The translations under genes and the position numbers were made by a program. The notes under the pieces are model-generated. The model searched no databases. It saw only the letters and a program-made list of their open reading frames with translations, and was not told the origin of the DNA. A stretch of DNA of 64,000 bases from Sulfurovum sp. (GTDB lineage Bacteria; Campylobacterota; Campylobacteria; Campylobacterales; Sulfurovaceae), in NCBI GenBank assembly GCA_030826885.1, contig JAUUDF010000048.1, positions 36,854 to 100,853 of the forward strand, read 5' to 3'. The first letter of the stretch is position 1. The number at the start of each line of letters is the position of its first letter. Positions 1-8,453 of the stretch are shown here, in pieces.

Positions 1-1038
1 CAAAATTCTGTTGGCAAGGTGCAGATAAAGCGCTGCTTCCGTACCCGGCCATACAGGAATCCAAAGATCCGCCATACCCGCAGAGTTGGACATACGAGGG
101 TCCATAACGACCAGTTTCGCTCCCTTTTTTCTTGCATCGGCAATATAGCCTGCAGACTGCTGGAAGTAGTGACCTGCATCCGCAGCGTGAGAAGACTGGA
201 GGAAGATCAGTTTCGCATTCGCCCAATCCGGAGAGTTTCTGTCATCGTTCACCCACTGGATGGTACCTTCACGTGCACCTGCAGAACAGATGTTGGTATG
301 TGAGTCGTATCCGTCAAGTCCCATAGAGTGCGGAACACGGTGACCGAAACCGTTCTCGTTCGGACGACCAACATGGTACATGATCATCTTTTTGGAGACT
401 TCATCGCCTCTTTTGAGCGTATCGTGCATCTTTTTACCGATGGTCGCCATCGCTTCGTCCCATGTGGTTCTTACCCACTTGCCTTCACCCCTTTTGGAAC
501 CCGGTGCTCTTTTAAGCGGGAAAGGAATTCTGTCCGGATCGTACATCTGTGTCTGGGTAGCATACCCTTTTGCACAGTTACGTCCGCGTGAACCGGCATG
601 CAGCGGGTTACCCATGTATTTTTTGACGAAAAGGTCTCTTGGGTTTTTCGTTCTCTTATACTCACCGATCTCGACCCATGCAGTCAGACCACACTGTGCT
701 TCACAGTTGGAGCAGACTGTCGGAACAAGCATAAACTCGTTGACTTTGATCCCGTCAGGGTTGTTTTCGCTTGCAACACCCTTTCTTCCTACACCTCCAC
801 GTTTCCAGTCATCACCATCAAGCTCTTTGAAACTGTCCCACTGCTCAAGCGGTGGATAGAATGAAAGGCTCTTTGGTGTGGCAGTGAAGGTCTTCTCTTC
901 AGCCTCTGCAGGCGTCTCGACGATTGTCTCGAATACACCTGCCGCCAGTGTCACTCCGGCAACAGAGTAAGCGGTTCCCTTAAGGAAGCTTCTTCTACTC
1001 TCTATAAAATGGTTGTCTTGATTCATTGATTTTGTCAT
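1..1038 (-). CDS. Molybdopterin oxidoreductase catalytic subunit (PsrA/PhsA/TtrA-like), partial
   Basis: N-terminal ~346 codons of a catalytic molybdoenzyme; the rest lies left of the window. The start is an ATG at 1038 behind a strong GGAGGAG Shine-Dalgarno. The N-terminus has a twin-arginine signal (SRRSFLKG, about residues 14-21) followed by a hydrophobic stretch, so the protein should be exported folded by Tat. A CxxCxxxC cluster (CSNCEAQC, about residue 110) with a later NCAKG fits the N-terminal [4Fe-4S] site of the DMSO-reductase superfamily. A cysteine in NICSAG (about residue 250) sits where the Mo ligand lies in PsrA/PhsA-type enzymes. It is the last gene of a B-C-A operon with an Fe-S subunit and an NrfD anchor, so the enzyme should exchange electrons with quinone at the periplasmic face. 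Substrate (polysulfide, thiosulfate, tetrathionate or other) cannot be decided from the visible part. Confidence 0.9.
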   Translation of the reverse strand, partial: MTKSMNQDNHFIESRRSFLKGTAYSVAGVTLAAGVFETIVETPAEAEEKTFTATPKSLSFYPPLEQWDSFKELDGDDWKRGGVGRKGVASENNPDGIKVNEFMLVPTVCSNCEAQCGLTAWVEIGEYKRTKNPRDLFVKKYMGNPLHAGSRGRNCAKGYATQTQMYDPDRIPFPLKRAPGSKRGEGKWVRTTWDEAMATIGKKMHDTLKRGDEVSKKMIMYHVGRPNENGFGHRVPHSMGLDGYDSHTNICSAGAREGTIQWVNDDRNSPDWANAKLIFLQSSHAADAGHYFQQSAGYIADARKKGAKLVVMDPRMSNSAGMADLWIPVWPGTEAALYLHLANRIL

Positions 1039-1050
1039 AGATACTCCTCC

Positions 1051-1998
1051 TTAACTCAACGGTAGCATTTGTGGGATTTTAAGCCATACATCTTTTGCCA
1101 TGTACAGTCCGATCAATGCCAACAGTGCCGCAAATCTCAGCAGCGTTTTATTATCACTCTTCATGCTGCTTACAGCAAGGAAGAAAGGTACGATAAATCC
1201 AAGTACCATACCGAACCAGAACTCAGTGTTGTACTCACCGCCTGCATGCACATATGCCAGTGTCGCTTCCGCCTCAGCTGACTTGAATGAGAAGAAATAC
1301 TCACCCATATACATCAGGAAGCTAAACAGCGTAGAGATCGCCAATACAAGCGCGAGATCACGTCTTGCTTCCGTACTCCATTTGCCTGATACGAAGATCA
1401 GTCCCGCAGAACCGGCCAGAAGTGCCGCCCAGATCATCTGCATAACCTCAGCTGGAGTCTGCCACAGTTCTCTTGCACTGGACTCCGCCATGATGATGGC
1501 TGTATACATTGTAACAGGGAATGCGAGGAATACAACGAACGGGAAAAGTTTTTCATAGAGCCCGCTGTTTGCTCTTGCCGCATTTGCCAATGCACAGTTC
1601 TTTCTGATATTCGGATGCGCATCAAAGAAGCCGATGACAAGTAGAATGGTTACCAGTGCCGTAAAGAGTGACGCCATCCAAGCCCCTACCGTAATGGCAG
1701 ATGTCCAATGCGGATGGAGGAAAATATTGACCATTCTGTACGGCTGATGAAGATCCGTCAGCGTAAAGAGCAAAAAGATATTCAAAAATACGAATGAGAT
1801 CAGCGGCATGGTCCATCTGAGATTAGGCATTTCATCTTTCTTGTGTCTGTAAAGCAAAAAGGCACCGACAATAATAACGCCTGTACCGACCGATTTAGCC
1901 CACATGTTAAGTGTAATCATCCAGCCCCAGATAATACCCGGAAGCGCGACGTCCAACGTTACAACAGCTTGTGTTGCGTGAATTCCATGTTCTACCAT
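1051..1998 (-). CDS. nrfD: NrfD/PsrC-family membrane anchor subunit
   Basis: 315-residue polytopic membrane protein of the NrfD/PsrC family, with about eight hydrophobic helices spread over the whole length. NrfD-type subunits carry the quinone site and pass electrons to or from the Fe-S subunit. The gene abuts its upstream neighbour (its ATG overlaps the stop of the Fe-S gene at 1998) and lies 12 bases before the catalytic subunit, so the three are surely co-transcribed. The motif GIIWGWMITLNMW near residue 25 is typical of the first helices. Family assignment is firm; the direction of electron flow (reductase or oxidase) is not shown by the sequence. Confidence 0.9.
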   Translation of the reverse strand: MVEHGIHATQAVVTLDVALPGIIWGWMITLNMWAKSVGTGVIIVGAFLLYRHKKDEMPNLRWTMPLISFVFLNIFLLFTLTDLHQPYRMVNIFLHPHWTSAITVGAWMASLFTALVTILLVIGFFDAHPNIRKNCALANAARANSGLYEKLFPFVVFLAFPVTMYTAIIMAESSARELWQTPAEVMQMIWAALLAGSAGLIFVSGKWSTEARRDLALVLAISTLFSFLMYMGEYFFSFKSAEAEATLAYVHAGGEYNTEFWFGMVLGFIVPFFLAVSSMKSDNKTLLRFAALLALIGLYMAKDVWLKIPQMLPLS

Positions 1999-2756
1999 TA
2001 GTAACCTCCCTCTTCTTCATGAGACTCATGCGCATTATTGTCAAAGTCCACGAAACTTTTATTATCAAGATGTTCATGTGAAGTGAACGGTGCAAGGAAT
2101 CTGTCGATGACACCATGGTGAGGATCACCAACATGCTCCAGGTGTGTGATATTGTTAAAGAGGTTGTAGCCCTCAAGTCTCTGCTGTGCCAGAGGATCGA
2201 GTGTCTGTGTACCGCCACCTACATAATAGTGTTTAGGTTCAGTATTTTTCTCAGGTTTACGTACCTGTACTGCACCCTGATGCTCCATAATATACTGTGA
2301 AATATGACTTGTATCATCTTCTACATCACCGAAGATGTTTGCCTGAACCGGACAGACAACCACACACGCAGGCATCATACCGCTTTCAATACGGTGTGCA
2401 CAATAGGTACATTTGTCAGCGGTATTGGTCTCCGGATCCATATAGATCGCACCGTAAGGACACGCCATCATACATCCGGCACATCCGATACAGCGTGCGC
2501 TGTCAACATTGACGATCCCGTTTTCAAGATAGTGCAGTGCCGATACTGGACATATTCGCTCACACGGTGCACTTTCACAATGGTTACAGCGAAGCGGAGT
2601 AAACGATCTTGATGTATCGGGGAATGTCCCGATATCGATATATTTTACACGCAGACGCCAAGAGCCGAGTGGCACTTCGTTTTCCACTTTACAAGCCACT
2701 TCACAACCCTTACAACCCATACACAGGTTGAGGTCAACCAAGAAACCTAGTTTCAT
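1998..2756 (-). CDS. 4Fe-4S dicluster protein, PsrB/TtrB-like electron transfer subunit
   Basis: 252 residues with sixteen cysteines in four ferredoxin-like groups: CMGCKGCEVAC (about residue 12), CNHCESAPCERIC (about 57), CIGCAGCMMACP (about 89) and CTYC with a later CVVVCP (about 116-136). This is the standard four-cluster wire between the molybdenum subunit and the NrfD anchor. It has no signal peptide of its own, so it probably rides through Tat with the catalytic subunit. The C-terminal ~60 residues are rich in His, Asp and Glu and look disordered. The start has an AGGAGGAAGT ribosome site. It is the first gene of the operon, whose B-C-A order resembles ttrBCA rather than the A-B-C order of Wolinella psr. 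Confidence 0.9.
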   Translation of the reverse strand: MKLGFLVDLNLCMGCKGCEVACKVENEVPLGSWRLRVKYIDIGTFPDTSRSFTPLRCNHCESAPCERICPVSALHYLENGIVNVDSARCIGCAGCMMACPYGAIYMDPETNTADKCTYCAHRIESGMMPACVVVCPVQANIFGDVEDDTSHISQYIMEHQGAVQVRKPEKNTEPKHYYVGGGTQTLDPLAQQRLEGYNLFNNITHLEHVGDPHHGVIDRFLAPFTSHEHLDNKSFVDFDNNAHESHEEEGGY

Positions 2757-2930
2757 ACTTCCTCCTTGAGAATTTTGTTCCTTATATCACCTATCTTTCA
2801 ATAAGTATATATAATACACTTTTATTGTATTACATGAAGTGTTAACATTCAATGAGTTTGGAGGGAAAAAAATATTTTTACGGTTTTATGCGTAAAAATG
2901 TATGTTTTGGTAGCACCGAAAAAAACAGCT

Positions 2931-2972
2931 TCAATCATTCTCATTTATCTAATCAGAAAAATGAATGATTGA
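2931..2972 (-). terminator. Probable rho-independent terminator after the orphan histidine kinase
   Basis: A 10-bp inverted repeat (TCAATCATTC at 2931-2940 paired with GAATGATTGA at 2963-2972) lies just past the minus-strand kinase stop. In the minus direction it is followed within four bases by a run of seven T. The loop is long (22 nt), so strength is uncertain. Confidence 0.55.
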
Positions 2973-2988
2973 TGAAAAATATCACAAT

Positions 2989-4038
2989 TTATGATTTTTT
3001 ATCGTCAGAATGGCAGGAAAGTCGGAAAGAAAAGGTTGAGCCTTCATGGAGTTTGCTCTCTATGTGCAGTTGACTTCCGTGTAACTTTAAAATGGTCTTG
3101 ACAATAGAGAGCCCCAGTCCCATGGAGTTATCCCAGCTGTGTGTACCCGAACGGTAGAACTTTTTGGTCACTTTCTGAATATCCTCTTCGCTAATGCCTA
3201 CACCGTGGTCACGTACCGAAACACCACAGTCGCTGGTGACCGTAACATGAATATCCTCTTTGGAATATTTCAGGGCATTTTCCATGAGGTTCTTCAGTAC
3301 AACCTCTACTAAAGTTCTGTCGGCGTAAACCATGTACGTTTGTCCGTCAAGAAGAATCTGTCTGTTTTTGTACTTCTCTTCAAGTGAACGTTTCACTTCC
3401 TGTGCCAATGCATAGAGATCGAAACTGCTCTGGTGGAGGGTGGCCTGTCCGCTTTCGAATTTGTTCCAGAGGATCAAACGTCCAAGCAGCATCTCGATTT
3501 TGTTACCGTTATTGTAAATTTTTTCAAGAAACTTGTTTCTAAGTACAGGAGGGATATCCGGTTCTTCATGCAGGGTCTGCGAATAGCCCATGATTGAGGC
3601 GATAGGATTGCGAAGCTCATGGGCAATAGCAGAGATCATGTCGGCCCGCTGTCTGTTTTTGAGTTTGAGTTTGGCATTGTAACGCTGTTTGATGTTGTCA
3701 CGCTTCTTTGCTTTCTTCAATGCTTTGAGAAGATTGTGGTTCATCTCTTCGAACTCTTTGGTCCAAAAATGTTTGGAAACCTCAGCGTCATCAAGGTTGT
3801 CTGGGTTTTTCAAATAGCCGTTTAGCGTATTCAATGCCTTTTGTATCTTTTTGCTGCCACGCCATATGACAAGCATAAAAAGAAACAGGCTCGCTATAAC
3901 CCAGACAGAAACCATCATAATTTCCCTTCTGTCAAAACCGATCATGTACATCGTCATAAAAAACAAAGAGAGAATAAGCACGGCAGCAGTAGCAAGCCGC
4001 ACTATGATGTATTTTGTAAAATGTACTTTTGAGGACAT
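2989..4038 (-). CDS. Orphan sensor histidine kinase
   Basis: 349-residue membrane sensor kinase. Two hydrophobic helices near the N-terminus (about residues 10-32 and 40-60) with almost no loop between them suggest membrane or intracellular sensing rather than a periplasmic domain. A HisKA H-box (IAHELRNPIAS, about residue 140) holds the phospho-accepting His. An HATPase domain follows with an N-box (NLMENALKYS), a G1 box (DHGVGIS) and a G2 box (MGLGLSIVK). All catalytic elements look intact. No response regulator is adjacent: the upstream gene is dapE (18-base gap) and downstream lies the molybdoenzyme operon, separated by a likely terminator. The partner must be elsewhere in the genome. Confidence 0.88.
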   Translation of the reverse strand: MSSKVHFTKYIIVRLATAAVLILSLFFMTMYMIGFDRREIMMVSVWVIASLFLFMLVIWRGSKKIQKALNTLNGYLKNPDNLDDAEVSKHFWTKEFEEMNHNLLKALKKAKKRDNIKQRYNAKLKLKNRQRADMISAIAHELRNPIASIMGYSQTLHEEPDIPPVLRNKFLEKIYNNGNKIEMLLGRLILWNKFESGQATLHQSSFDLYALAQEVKRSLEEKYKNRQILLDGQTYMVYADRTLVEVVLKNLMENALKYSKEDIHVTVTSDCGVSVRDHGVGISEEDIQKVTKKFYRSGTHSWDNSMGLGLSIVKTILKLHGSQLHIESKLHEGSTFSFRLSCHSDDKKS

Positions 4039-4056
4039 ACGATTACCTGTACCTGC

Positions 4057-5181
4057 TTATGTAGTCGAAAAGTGGGTTACTACGTCAGAAAAAACACGGA
4101 AAAGCTGCTTGACTTCATTGATTGAAGTGTTTTCATTGGGAGCATGGATCGTATCGTTTATCACACCGAATTCAACGACATCAATGCCGTATGCACCCAT
4201 AAATCGGGCATCACTTGTACCGCCTGCGGTTGAGAGTTTGGTTTCAATGCCCGTAATTTTCCTGATGCTTTGGCGCATCTGTCTTACAATTTGGGAATCA
4301 TGATTGGTTACAAATGGGTACGACCCCTGGGTAAGAACCAGTTCATAGTCCATTCCCTCAAGTACCTCATCAATATGTTCTCTGACATCTTCCTGTGTTG
4401 TTTGTGTGGAATTGCGCACATTGAACATGATTTTCAGTTCACCCGGAGTGACATTCGTCACTTCCATGCCACCGCGAATATCGGTAATGACCATTTTACT
4501 CGGTGCAAAATCCTCATCACCGTCATCAAGGTGAATCCCCGCCAGACGGTGCATTACGGAGGAGACCTGGTGTACGGGATTTATAGCTTTTTCAGGATAT
4601 GCTGCATGTCCCTGTTTCCCGTGTATTGTCAAATAACCGTTTATCGATCCTCTTCTGCCTATTTTGATGGCATCGCCAAAGCTCTTTTCACAGGTTGGTT
4701 CTGCCACGACACAGTAGTCCGGCAGCATACCGATATCTTTCAGATGCGCAAGCATAATCTGCGTGCCGTATGTCGCTTCGCCCTCTTCATCCGATGTCAA
4801 CAGCAAAGAGAGTGTACCGTTGAAGGCTTTCGCCTCTTTGAGTGTTTGCACAAAGGCTGCTACACCGCTTTTCATATCCTGTGTGCCGCGCGCGTAGATA
4901 CGTCCCTCTTTGATGACAGGGACAAACGGATCGGTATCCCACCCTTTTCCGGGAGGCACGACATCTACATGGCCGGCAAAGCACAGATGGTCTCCCTCAC
5001 CGAAACGTTTATACAAAAAGAGGTTCTTCACCCCCTCTTTGTTGACGTAGACCGCTTCATACGCTTCAAGGTACTCTTCGATGAACTGTAGACTTCCTGC
5101 ATCATCCGGTGTAATCGATTCGAAACTGAGCAGTTTCATGAAAAGGTCAACCACATCCATCTGCTGTTGTTCATGTTTCAT
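4057..5181 (-). CDS. dapE: Succinyl-diaminopimelate desuccinylase
   Basis: M20-family zinc amidohydrolase of the lysine/meso-diaminopimelate pathway; it hydrolyses N-succinyl-LL-2,6-diaminopimelate. Metal and catalytic motifs are visible: GHVDVVPPG (His and catalytic Asp), RGTQDMKSG (bridging Asp), and SDEEGEA (catalytic Glu and metal Glu). About 374 residues, the usual DapE length. I chose the ATG at 5181 because AGGA lies 9-10 bases upstream; a TTG eight codons earlier (5205) and an ATG seven codons later (5160) are alternatives. It follows the rhodanese gene by about 30 bases and precedes the orphan kinase, probably one transcript. Confidence 0.92.
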   Translation of the reverse strand: MKHEQQQMDVVDLFMKLLSFESITPDDAGSLQFIEEYLEAYEAVYVNKEGVKNLFLYKRFGEGDHLCFAGHVDVVPPGKGWDTDPFVPVIKEGRIYARGTQDMKSGVAAFVQTLKEAKAFNGTLSLLLTSDEEGEATYGTQIMLAHLKDIGMLPDYCVVAEPTCEKSFGDAIKIGRRGSINGYLTIHGKQGHAAYPEKAINPVHQVSSVMHRLAGIHLDDGDEDFAPSKMVITDIRGGMEVTNVTPGELKIMFNVRNSTQTTQEDVREHIDEVLEGMDYELVLTQGSYPFVTNHDSQIVRQMRQSIRKITGIETKLSTAGGTSDARFMGAYGIDVVEFGVINDTIHAPNENTSINEVKQLFRVFSDVVTHFSTT

Positions 5182-5212
5182 AAATGGTATATCCTGTGAG
5201 TGCAAGGCAAGA

Positions 5213-5560
5213 TCAACGCTCTATCTCTCCGCTATAGGTAACAATACCGCCATAGTGGTTGATTGCATTTTCAAAACCGTTGGAAGCGAAAACGTGTCTT
5301 ACCTGCGCACTTCTGCTGCCTGTTCTACACGTAAATATAACCGGCTTTTTGTCTTTGTATTCGTTAAAAAGTGTCTCGGCCCACTCCTGAAAAGTGGACG
5401 TAGGTTTTAGCATATCGACACCTTTGATATGTCCGGCATCATACTCCATCTGCTCACGTACATCCACAAGCAGGAAGTCCGCCTCGCCGTTGGCTCTGGC
5501 GTCAAGCAGTGTCTGAAGATCACTTGATGTAATATCCGGTTTAGTCAATAATTCGTGCAT
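5213..5560 (-). CDS. Rhodanese-like domain protein
   Basis: Single-domain rhodanese of about 115 residues. The active-site loop CRTGSRS with the catalytic cysteine lies near residue 78, and the DVRE motif near residue 34 is typical. Such cytoplasmic single-domain proteins carry sulfane sulfur as a cysteine persulfide and often take part in sulfur oxidation or persulfide delivery. Start is the ATG at 5560 with GAGG eight bases upstream; a GTG three codons earlier is less likely. It sits between the FTR-like Fe-S protein and dapE. A thiol/sulfur-handling role would fit a sulfur-metabolising host, but the physiological donor is unknown. Confidence 0.88.
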   Translation of the reverse strand: MHELLTKPDITSSDLQTLLDARANGEADFLLVDVREQMEYDAGHIKGVDMLKPTSTFQEWAETLFNEYKDKKPVIFTCRTGSRSAQVRHVFASNGFENAINHYGGIVTYSGEIER

Positions 5561-5613
5561 AATTGTCACCTCGCTATAGAAAATAGTCGCGTATTATACC
5601 CAAATTATTTTGC

Positions 5614-5958
5614 TTAACTGTTCTCTTTGACAAATTCCGGTGTACAGAAGATACCGCAGTGGCATTTGCCCTCTTCAGGGATTTCTTTTTCAAGTGCAGG
5701 CGGACAGGGGCATACACGGTCATCGACACTTTTGTACTTTCCTGGTTTGTTCGGATCTTCCTCTACCATGAAACAGGGGCAGAAACGTTTGCCGTAAAGC
5801 AGTTTGTTACGTGCCAGCCCCATAATGACCCCTTCATTGACCTCTTCATTGGGATGGTACTCAAACCCAAACTGCGCACACACTTTGTCCGTAAATTTTT
5901 TGGTCTTTTCCAGCTCTTCGTGAAATTCGGGAGAACTCATATCAAGTTGTTGCATCAT
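5614..5958 (-). CDS. Ferredoxin-thioredoxin reductase catalytic-chain-like Fe-S protein
   Basis: 114 residues carrying the cysteine signature of the ferredoxin:thioredoxin reductase beta chain: CPCF (about residue 60), CPCP (about 83) and CHCGIFC (about 98). In FTR, four of these ligate a [4Fe-4S] cluster and two form the redox-active disulfide that reduces thioredoxin with electrons from ferredoxin. Start ATG has AGGAA upstream. Neither an FTR variable chain nor a thioredoxin gene is adjacent. Neighbouring rhodanese suggests thiol redox work. Family assignment from the Cys pattern is strong; the true partner is not known. Confidence 0.85.
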   Translation of the reverse strand: MMQQLDMSSPEFHEELEKTKKFTDKVCAQFGFEYHPNEEVNEGVIMGLARNKLLYGKRFCPCFMVEEDPNKPGKYKSVDDRVCPCPPALEKEIPEEGKCHCGIFCTPEFVKENS

Positions 5959-6027
5959 CAGTAATGTTCCTTTTGTCTATATGGTTTTGACTGATTGTAT
6001 GTAGTTATATCTTAAACCAAATTGATA

Positions 6028-6033
6028 TATAAT
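6028..6033 (+). promoter_or_regulatory. -10 box upstream of gatC
   Basis: A perfect TATAAT in an AT-rich tract 39 bases before the gatC start. No clear -35 hexamer is seen, which is usual for sigma-70 promoters in Campylobacterota. Confidence 0.5.
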
Positions 6034-6071
6034 AGGAAAATCCATAAAACTTTACAAACAGGTACCAAATT

Positions 6072-6362
6072 ATGCAGATAGACCACACCCTTTTGGCAAA
6101 ACTCGAAACGCTTTCCCATCTACATATCGCCGATGACAAAAAAGAGGAGGTCATGGCACAGCTGACAGAAATACTCGGTTATATCGACAACCTGAATGAA
6201 CTCGATACCGATACACTAAGTCCGGCATTTTCCACTCTTGAAGGCGGCACCCCGCTTCGAGAGGACATCCCGCAAAGCAATAGTGACATTGCCGCTGATA
6301 TTCTCTCCCATGCACCCCAGGTACAGGATGACTTCTTCATTGTACCTGCGATCATCGAATAG
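6072..6362 (+). CDS. gatC: Asp-tRNA(Asn)/Glu-tRNA(Gln) amidotransferase subunit C
   Basis: 96-residue GatC. It stabilises the GatAB amidotransferase that converts misacylated Glu-tRNA(Gln) and Asp-tRNA(Asn) to the correct products in the cytoplasm. The N-terminal helical pattern (LLAKLETLSHLHI) and the conserved TLSPAF...PLREDIPQ segment (about residues 54-75) are typical, and length is normal. GatA and GatB are not in the window. It heads a plus-strand run; the same order with cvpA, fur, lysS and glyA is known in Campylobacter (from memory of the C. jejuni map). Confidence 0.93.
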   Translation: MQIDHTLLAKLETLSHLHIADDKKEEVMAQLTEILGYIDNLNELDTDTLSPAFSTLEGGTPLREDIPQSNSDIAADILSHAPQVQDDFFIVPAIIE

Positions 6363-6368
6363 GTACCC

Positions 6369-6719
6369 GTGCCTATGCTGAAACTTTACGGTATCAAAAA
6401 CTGCGACAGTGTCCGAAAAGCCCGAAAATATCTCGATGCACATCATATAGACTATGAATTTATCGATTTTCGGGAGAGTCCGGTTTCGGAAGAGACAATC
6501 AGGAAGTGGCTTGAAAAAACAGATCTCAAAACACTTTTGAATACACGTGGCACCACCTATCGTGTCCTCAAACTCAAGGAAAAAAATCTCACAGATGAAG
6601 AGAAAATAGGCCAGCTTGCCAAAGAGAATATGCTTATCAAACGTCCAGTCCTTGTCTTGGATGAACAAGTTATAATTGGCTATAATGAATCTGAATATTT
6701 AGAGAAACTTCACCCGTAA
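6369..6719 (+). CDS. Spx/ArsC/YffB family thioredoxin-fold protein
   Basis: About 116 residues of the ArsC/Spx family, YffB-like branch. The motif GIKNCDSVRKA (near residue 8) has the single active-site Cys of YffB/ArsC-like proteins, and LIKRPVLV near residue 90 gives the conserved RP loop. In YffB-like proteins the function is uncertain (a glutathione-dependent thiol reductase has been proposed); the family also includes arsenate reductases. Start is ambiguous: GTG at 6369, five bases after AGG, or ATG at 6375. The gene follows gatC by six bases and precedes pilT by nine, so it is probably in the same transcript. Confidence 0.85.
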   Translation: MPMLKLYGIKNCDSVRKARKYLDAHHIDYEFIDFRESPVSEETIRKWLEKTDLKTLLNTRGTTYRVLKLKEKNLTDEEKIGQLAKENMLIKRPVLVLDEQVIIGYNESEYLEKLHP

Positions 6720-6728
6720 AGGATACCC

Positions 6729-7793
6729 ATGGCTACATTCGATATTAAAAAACTGCTGCAGAGCGTCGTTGCACACGGTGCATCCGACCTTCACCTCGTA
6801 AGCCGTTCCGAACCGCAAATCAGACTCGACGGAAAACTCAAACCGGTCAACCTACCCAAACTCACAGGCGACGATATCGAGGAGATGGCATATTCACTCA
6901 TTACCGAGAAACAGAAACAGCACTTCGAAGAGTACAATGAACTCGACTTTGCACTTCTGCTTCCGGGTATCGGCCGCTTTAGGGCTAACTACTATAGAAC
7001 ACTGGGTGAACCGGCAGCGGCTTTCCGTATTATTCCTATTCAGATCCCCTCACTGGACGATCTTGGCGCACCAGAAGTTTTCAAAAAGCTGGTAAAACGG
7101 GAAAAGGGGCTTATTCTTGTTACAGGACCTACCGGTTCGGGTAAATCAACTACACTTGCCGCTCTGCTTAACGAGATAAACAAGTACGAGCAGAAACACA
7201 TTGTAACGGTTGAGGACCCTGTGGAATTCATACATGAGAACAATAAGGCTGTATTCTCACACCGGGAGGTCGGTGAAGATACCAGAAGTTTTGCCACTGC
7301 GCTGAAATACGCGATGCGTCAGGACCCCGATATCATCCTGATCGGGGAGATGAGGGACAAAGAGACCATCGAAGCGGCACTGACCGCGGCAGAAACGGGA
7401 CACCTGGTCTTTGGTACCCTGCACACCTCCTCCGCACCAGGTACTATCAACCGTATTATCGATGTGTTCTCCGGTGATGAACAGCCGCAGATCAGAGCGA
7501 TGATCTCCTCTTCTCTTGTTGCTGTTATCGCACAGTCTCTGCTGCCGAAAATAGGCGGCGGACGTATTGCCACGCATGAGATCATGATCACCAACCATGC
7601 GATTTCCAACCTTATCCGTGAAGACAAAGTCCATCAAATCTATTCACAAATGCAGTTGGGACAGGAAGACACAGGTATGCAAACCCAGACCCAGGCTCTC
7701 CTGAAATACCTCAGAGACGGGAAGATCAGCCGGGATGTTGCCCTGCAGTATGCCAATAAACCCGATGAGCTTTCCAAGGCAACCACATACTAA
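6729..7793 (+). CDS. pilT: PilT-family retraction ATPase
   Basis: 354 residues, the usual PilT length. A Walker A motif GPTGSGKSTT lies near residue 132, an Asp box/Walker B region near 190-205 (DPDIILIGEMRD) and a His box (TGHLVFGTLHTSSA) near 225. These are the hallmarks of secretion ATPases; the AIRNLIRE-like segment (AISNLIRED, about residue 290) identifies the PilT retraction branch. It would drive type IV pilus disassembly at the cytoplasmic membrane for twitching or DNA uptake. No other pilus genes are in the window. Confidence 0.93.
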   Translation: MATFDIKKLLQSVVAHGASDLHLVSRSEPQIRLDGKLKPVNLPKLTGDDIEEMAYSLITEKQKQHFEEYNELDFALLLPGIGRFRANYYRTLGEPAAAFRIIPIQIPSLDDLGAPEVFKKLVKREKGLILVTGPTGSGKSTTLAALLNEINKYEQKHIVTVEDPVEFIHENNKAVFSHREVGEDTRSFATALKYAMRQDPDIILIGEMRDKETIEAALTAAETGHLVFGTLHTSSAPGTINRIIDVFSGDEQPQIRAMISSSLVAVIAQSLLPKIGGGRIATHEIMITNHAISNLIREDKVHQIYSQMQLGQEDTGMQTQTQALLKYLRDGKISRDVALQYANKPDELSKATTY

Positions 7794-7850
7794 AGCCGGT
7801 TATCATGATTTATCGATACAATACGAAAATTCTTTAGGAAGTGAGCAGAG

Positions 7851-8444
7851 ATGGAAAACTTTACCATGGTGAACTTTAACTATTTTGACGTAACCGTCGG
7901 TGTCATCATTCTTTTACTGGCGATAAAAGGATTTATGAACGGAGTCGTCAAAGAAGTTTTCGGACTTGCCGGGCTTATCGGAGGGGTTTATTTCGCTTCG
8001 CGCCTTGCAGGAGATGCCGCTGCCTTTATTGACAAAACTTTCATACATATTGAAAATGCCTCGTTGCTGAAGCTCATCGGATTTATGTCGGTTCTCATCA
8101 TTATTTGGATGAGTGCGACTATTTTGGGAGCCATCATCTCCAAACTTACCTCGGCAAGCGGTCTAGGATTCATCGACAGAGTACTCGGATTTGTTGCAGG
8201 AGGCGGAAAGTATTTCGTTATTTTCGCTCTTATCGTAACTGCTTTGTCCAATGTAACACTAATAAAAGAAAATACCCAGAAATATGTCAAAGATTCGATT
8301 CTCTACCCTATTTTATACAAAGCGGGCTCTGCCATCATTAAAATAGATCCGTCTTCTCTTGGCCTGAATGCAGGCACACAAAAGACCACTGTGACTACCG
8401 AGAAGAATGCAACGACTGTCGAAACCTCTTCCAAAGTACAGTAA
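7851..8444 (+). CDS. CvpA family membrane protein
   Basis: 197-residue protein with four hydrophobic helices (about residues 13-30, 38-55, 68-92 and 105-130), matching CvpA (colicin V production protein) including the KGFMNGVVKEVFGLAGLIGG motif. A hydrophilic Thr/Ser-rich tail of about 30 residues follows. CvpA proteins are linked to envelope homeostasis, but no biochemical role is settled. An upstream in-frame ATG choice is possible (MENFTM versus MVNFNY). It lies nine bases before fur; the order cvpA-fur-lysS-glyA is the one known in Campylobacter. Confidence 0.88.
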   Translation: MENFTMVNFNYFDVTVGVIILLLAIKGFMNGVVKEVFGLAGLIGGVYFASRLAGDAAAFIDKTFIHIENASLLKLIGFMSVLIIIWMSATILGAIISKLTSASGLGFIDRVLGFVAGGGKYFVIFALIVTALSNVTLIKENTQKYVKDSILYPILYKAGSAIIKIDPSSLGLNAGTQKTTVTTEKNATTVETSSKVQ

Positions 8445-8453
8445 AGGACCACA

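Noticed and set aside
5586..5600. Further end copy of the inverted-repeat element (TTATACCCAAAT)
   Set aside because: Only about 12 bases match and the distinctive CCCGA part is absent, so chance is likely.
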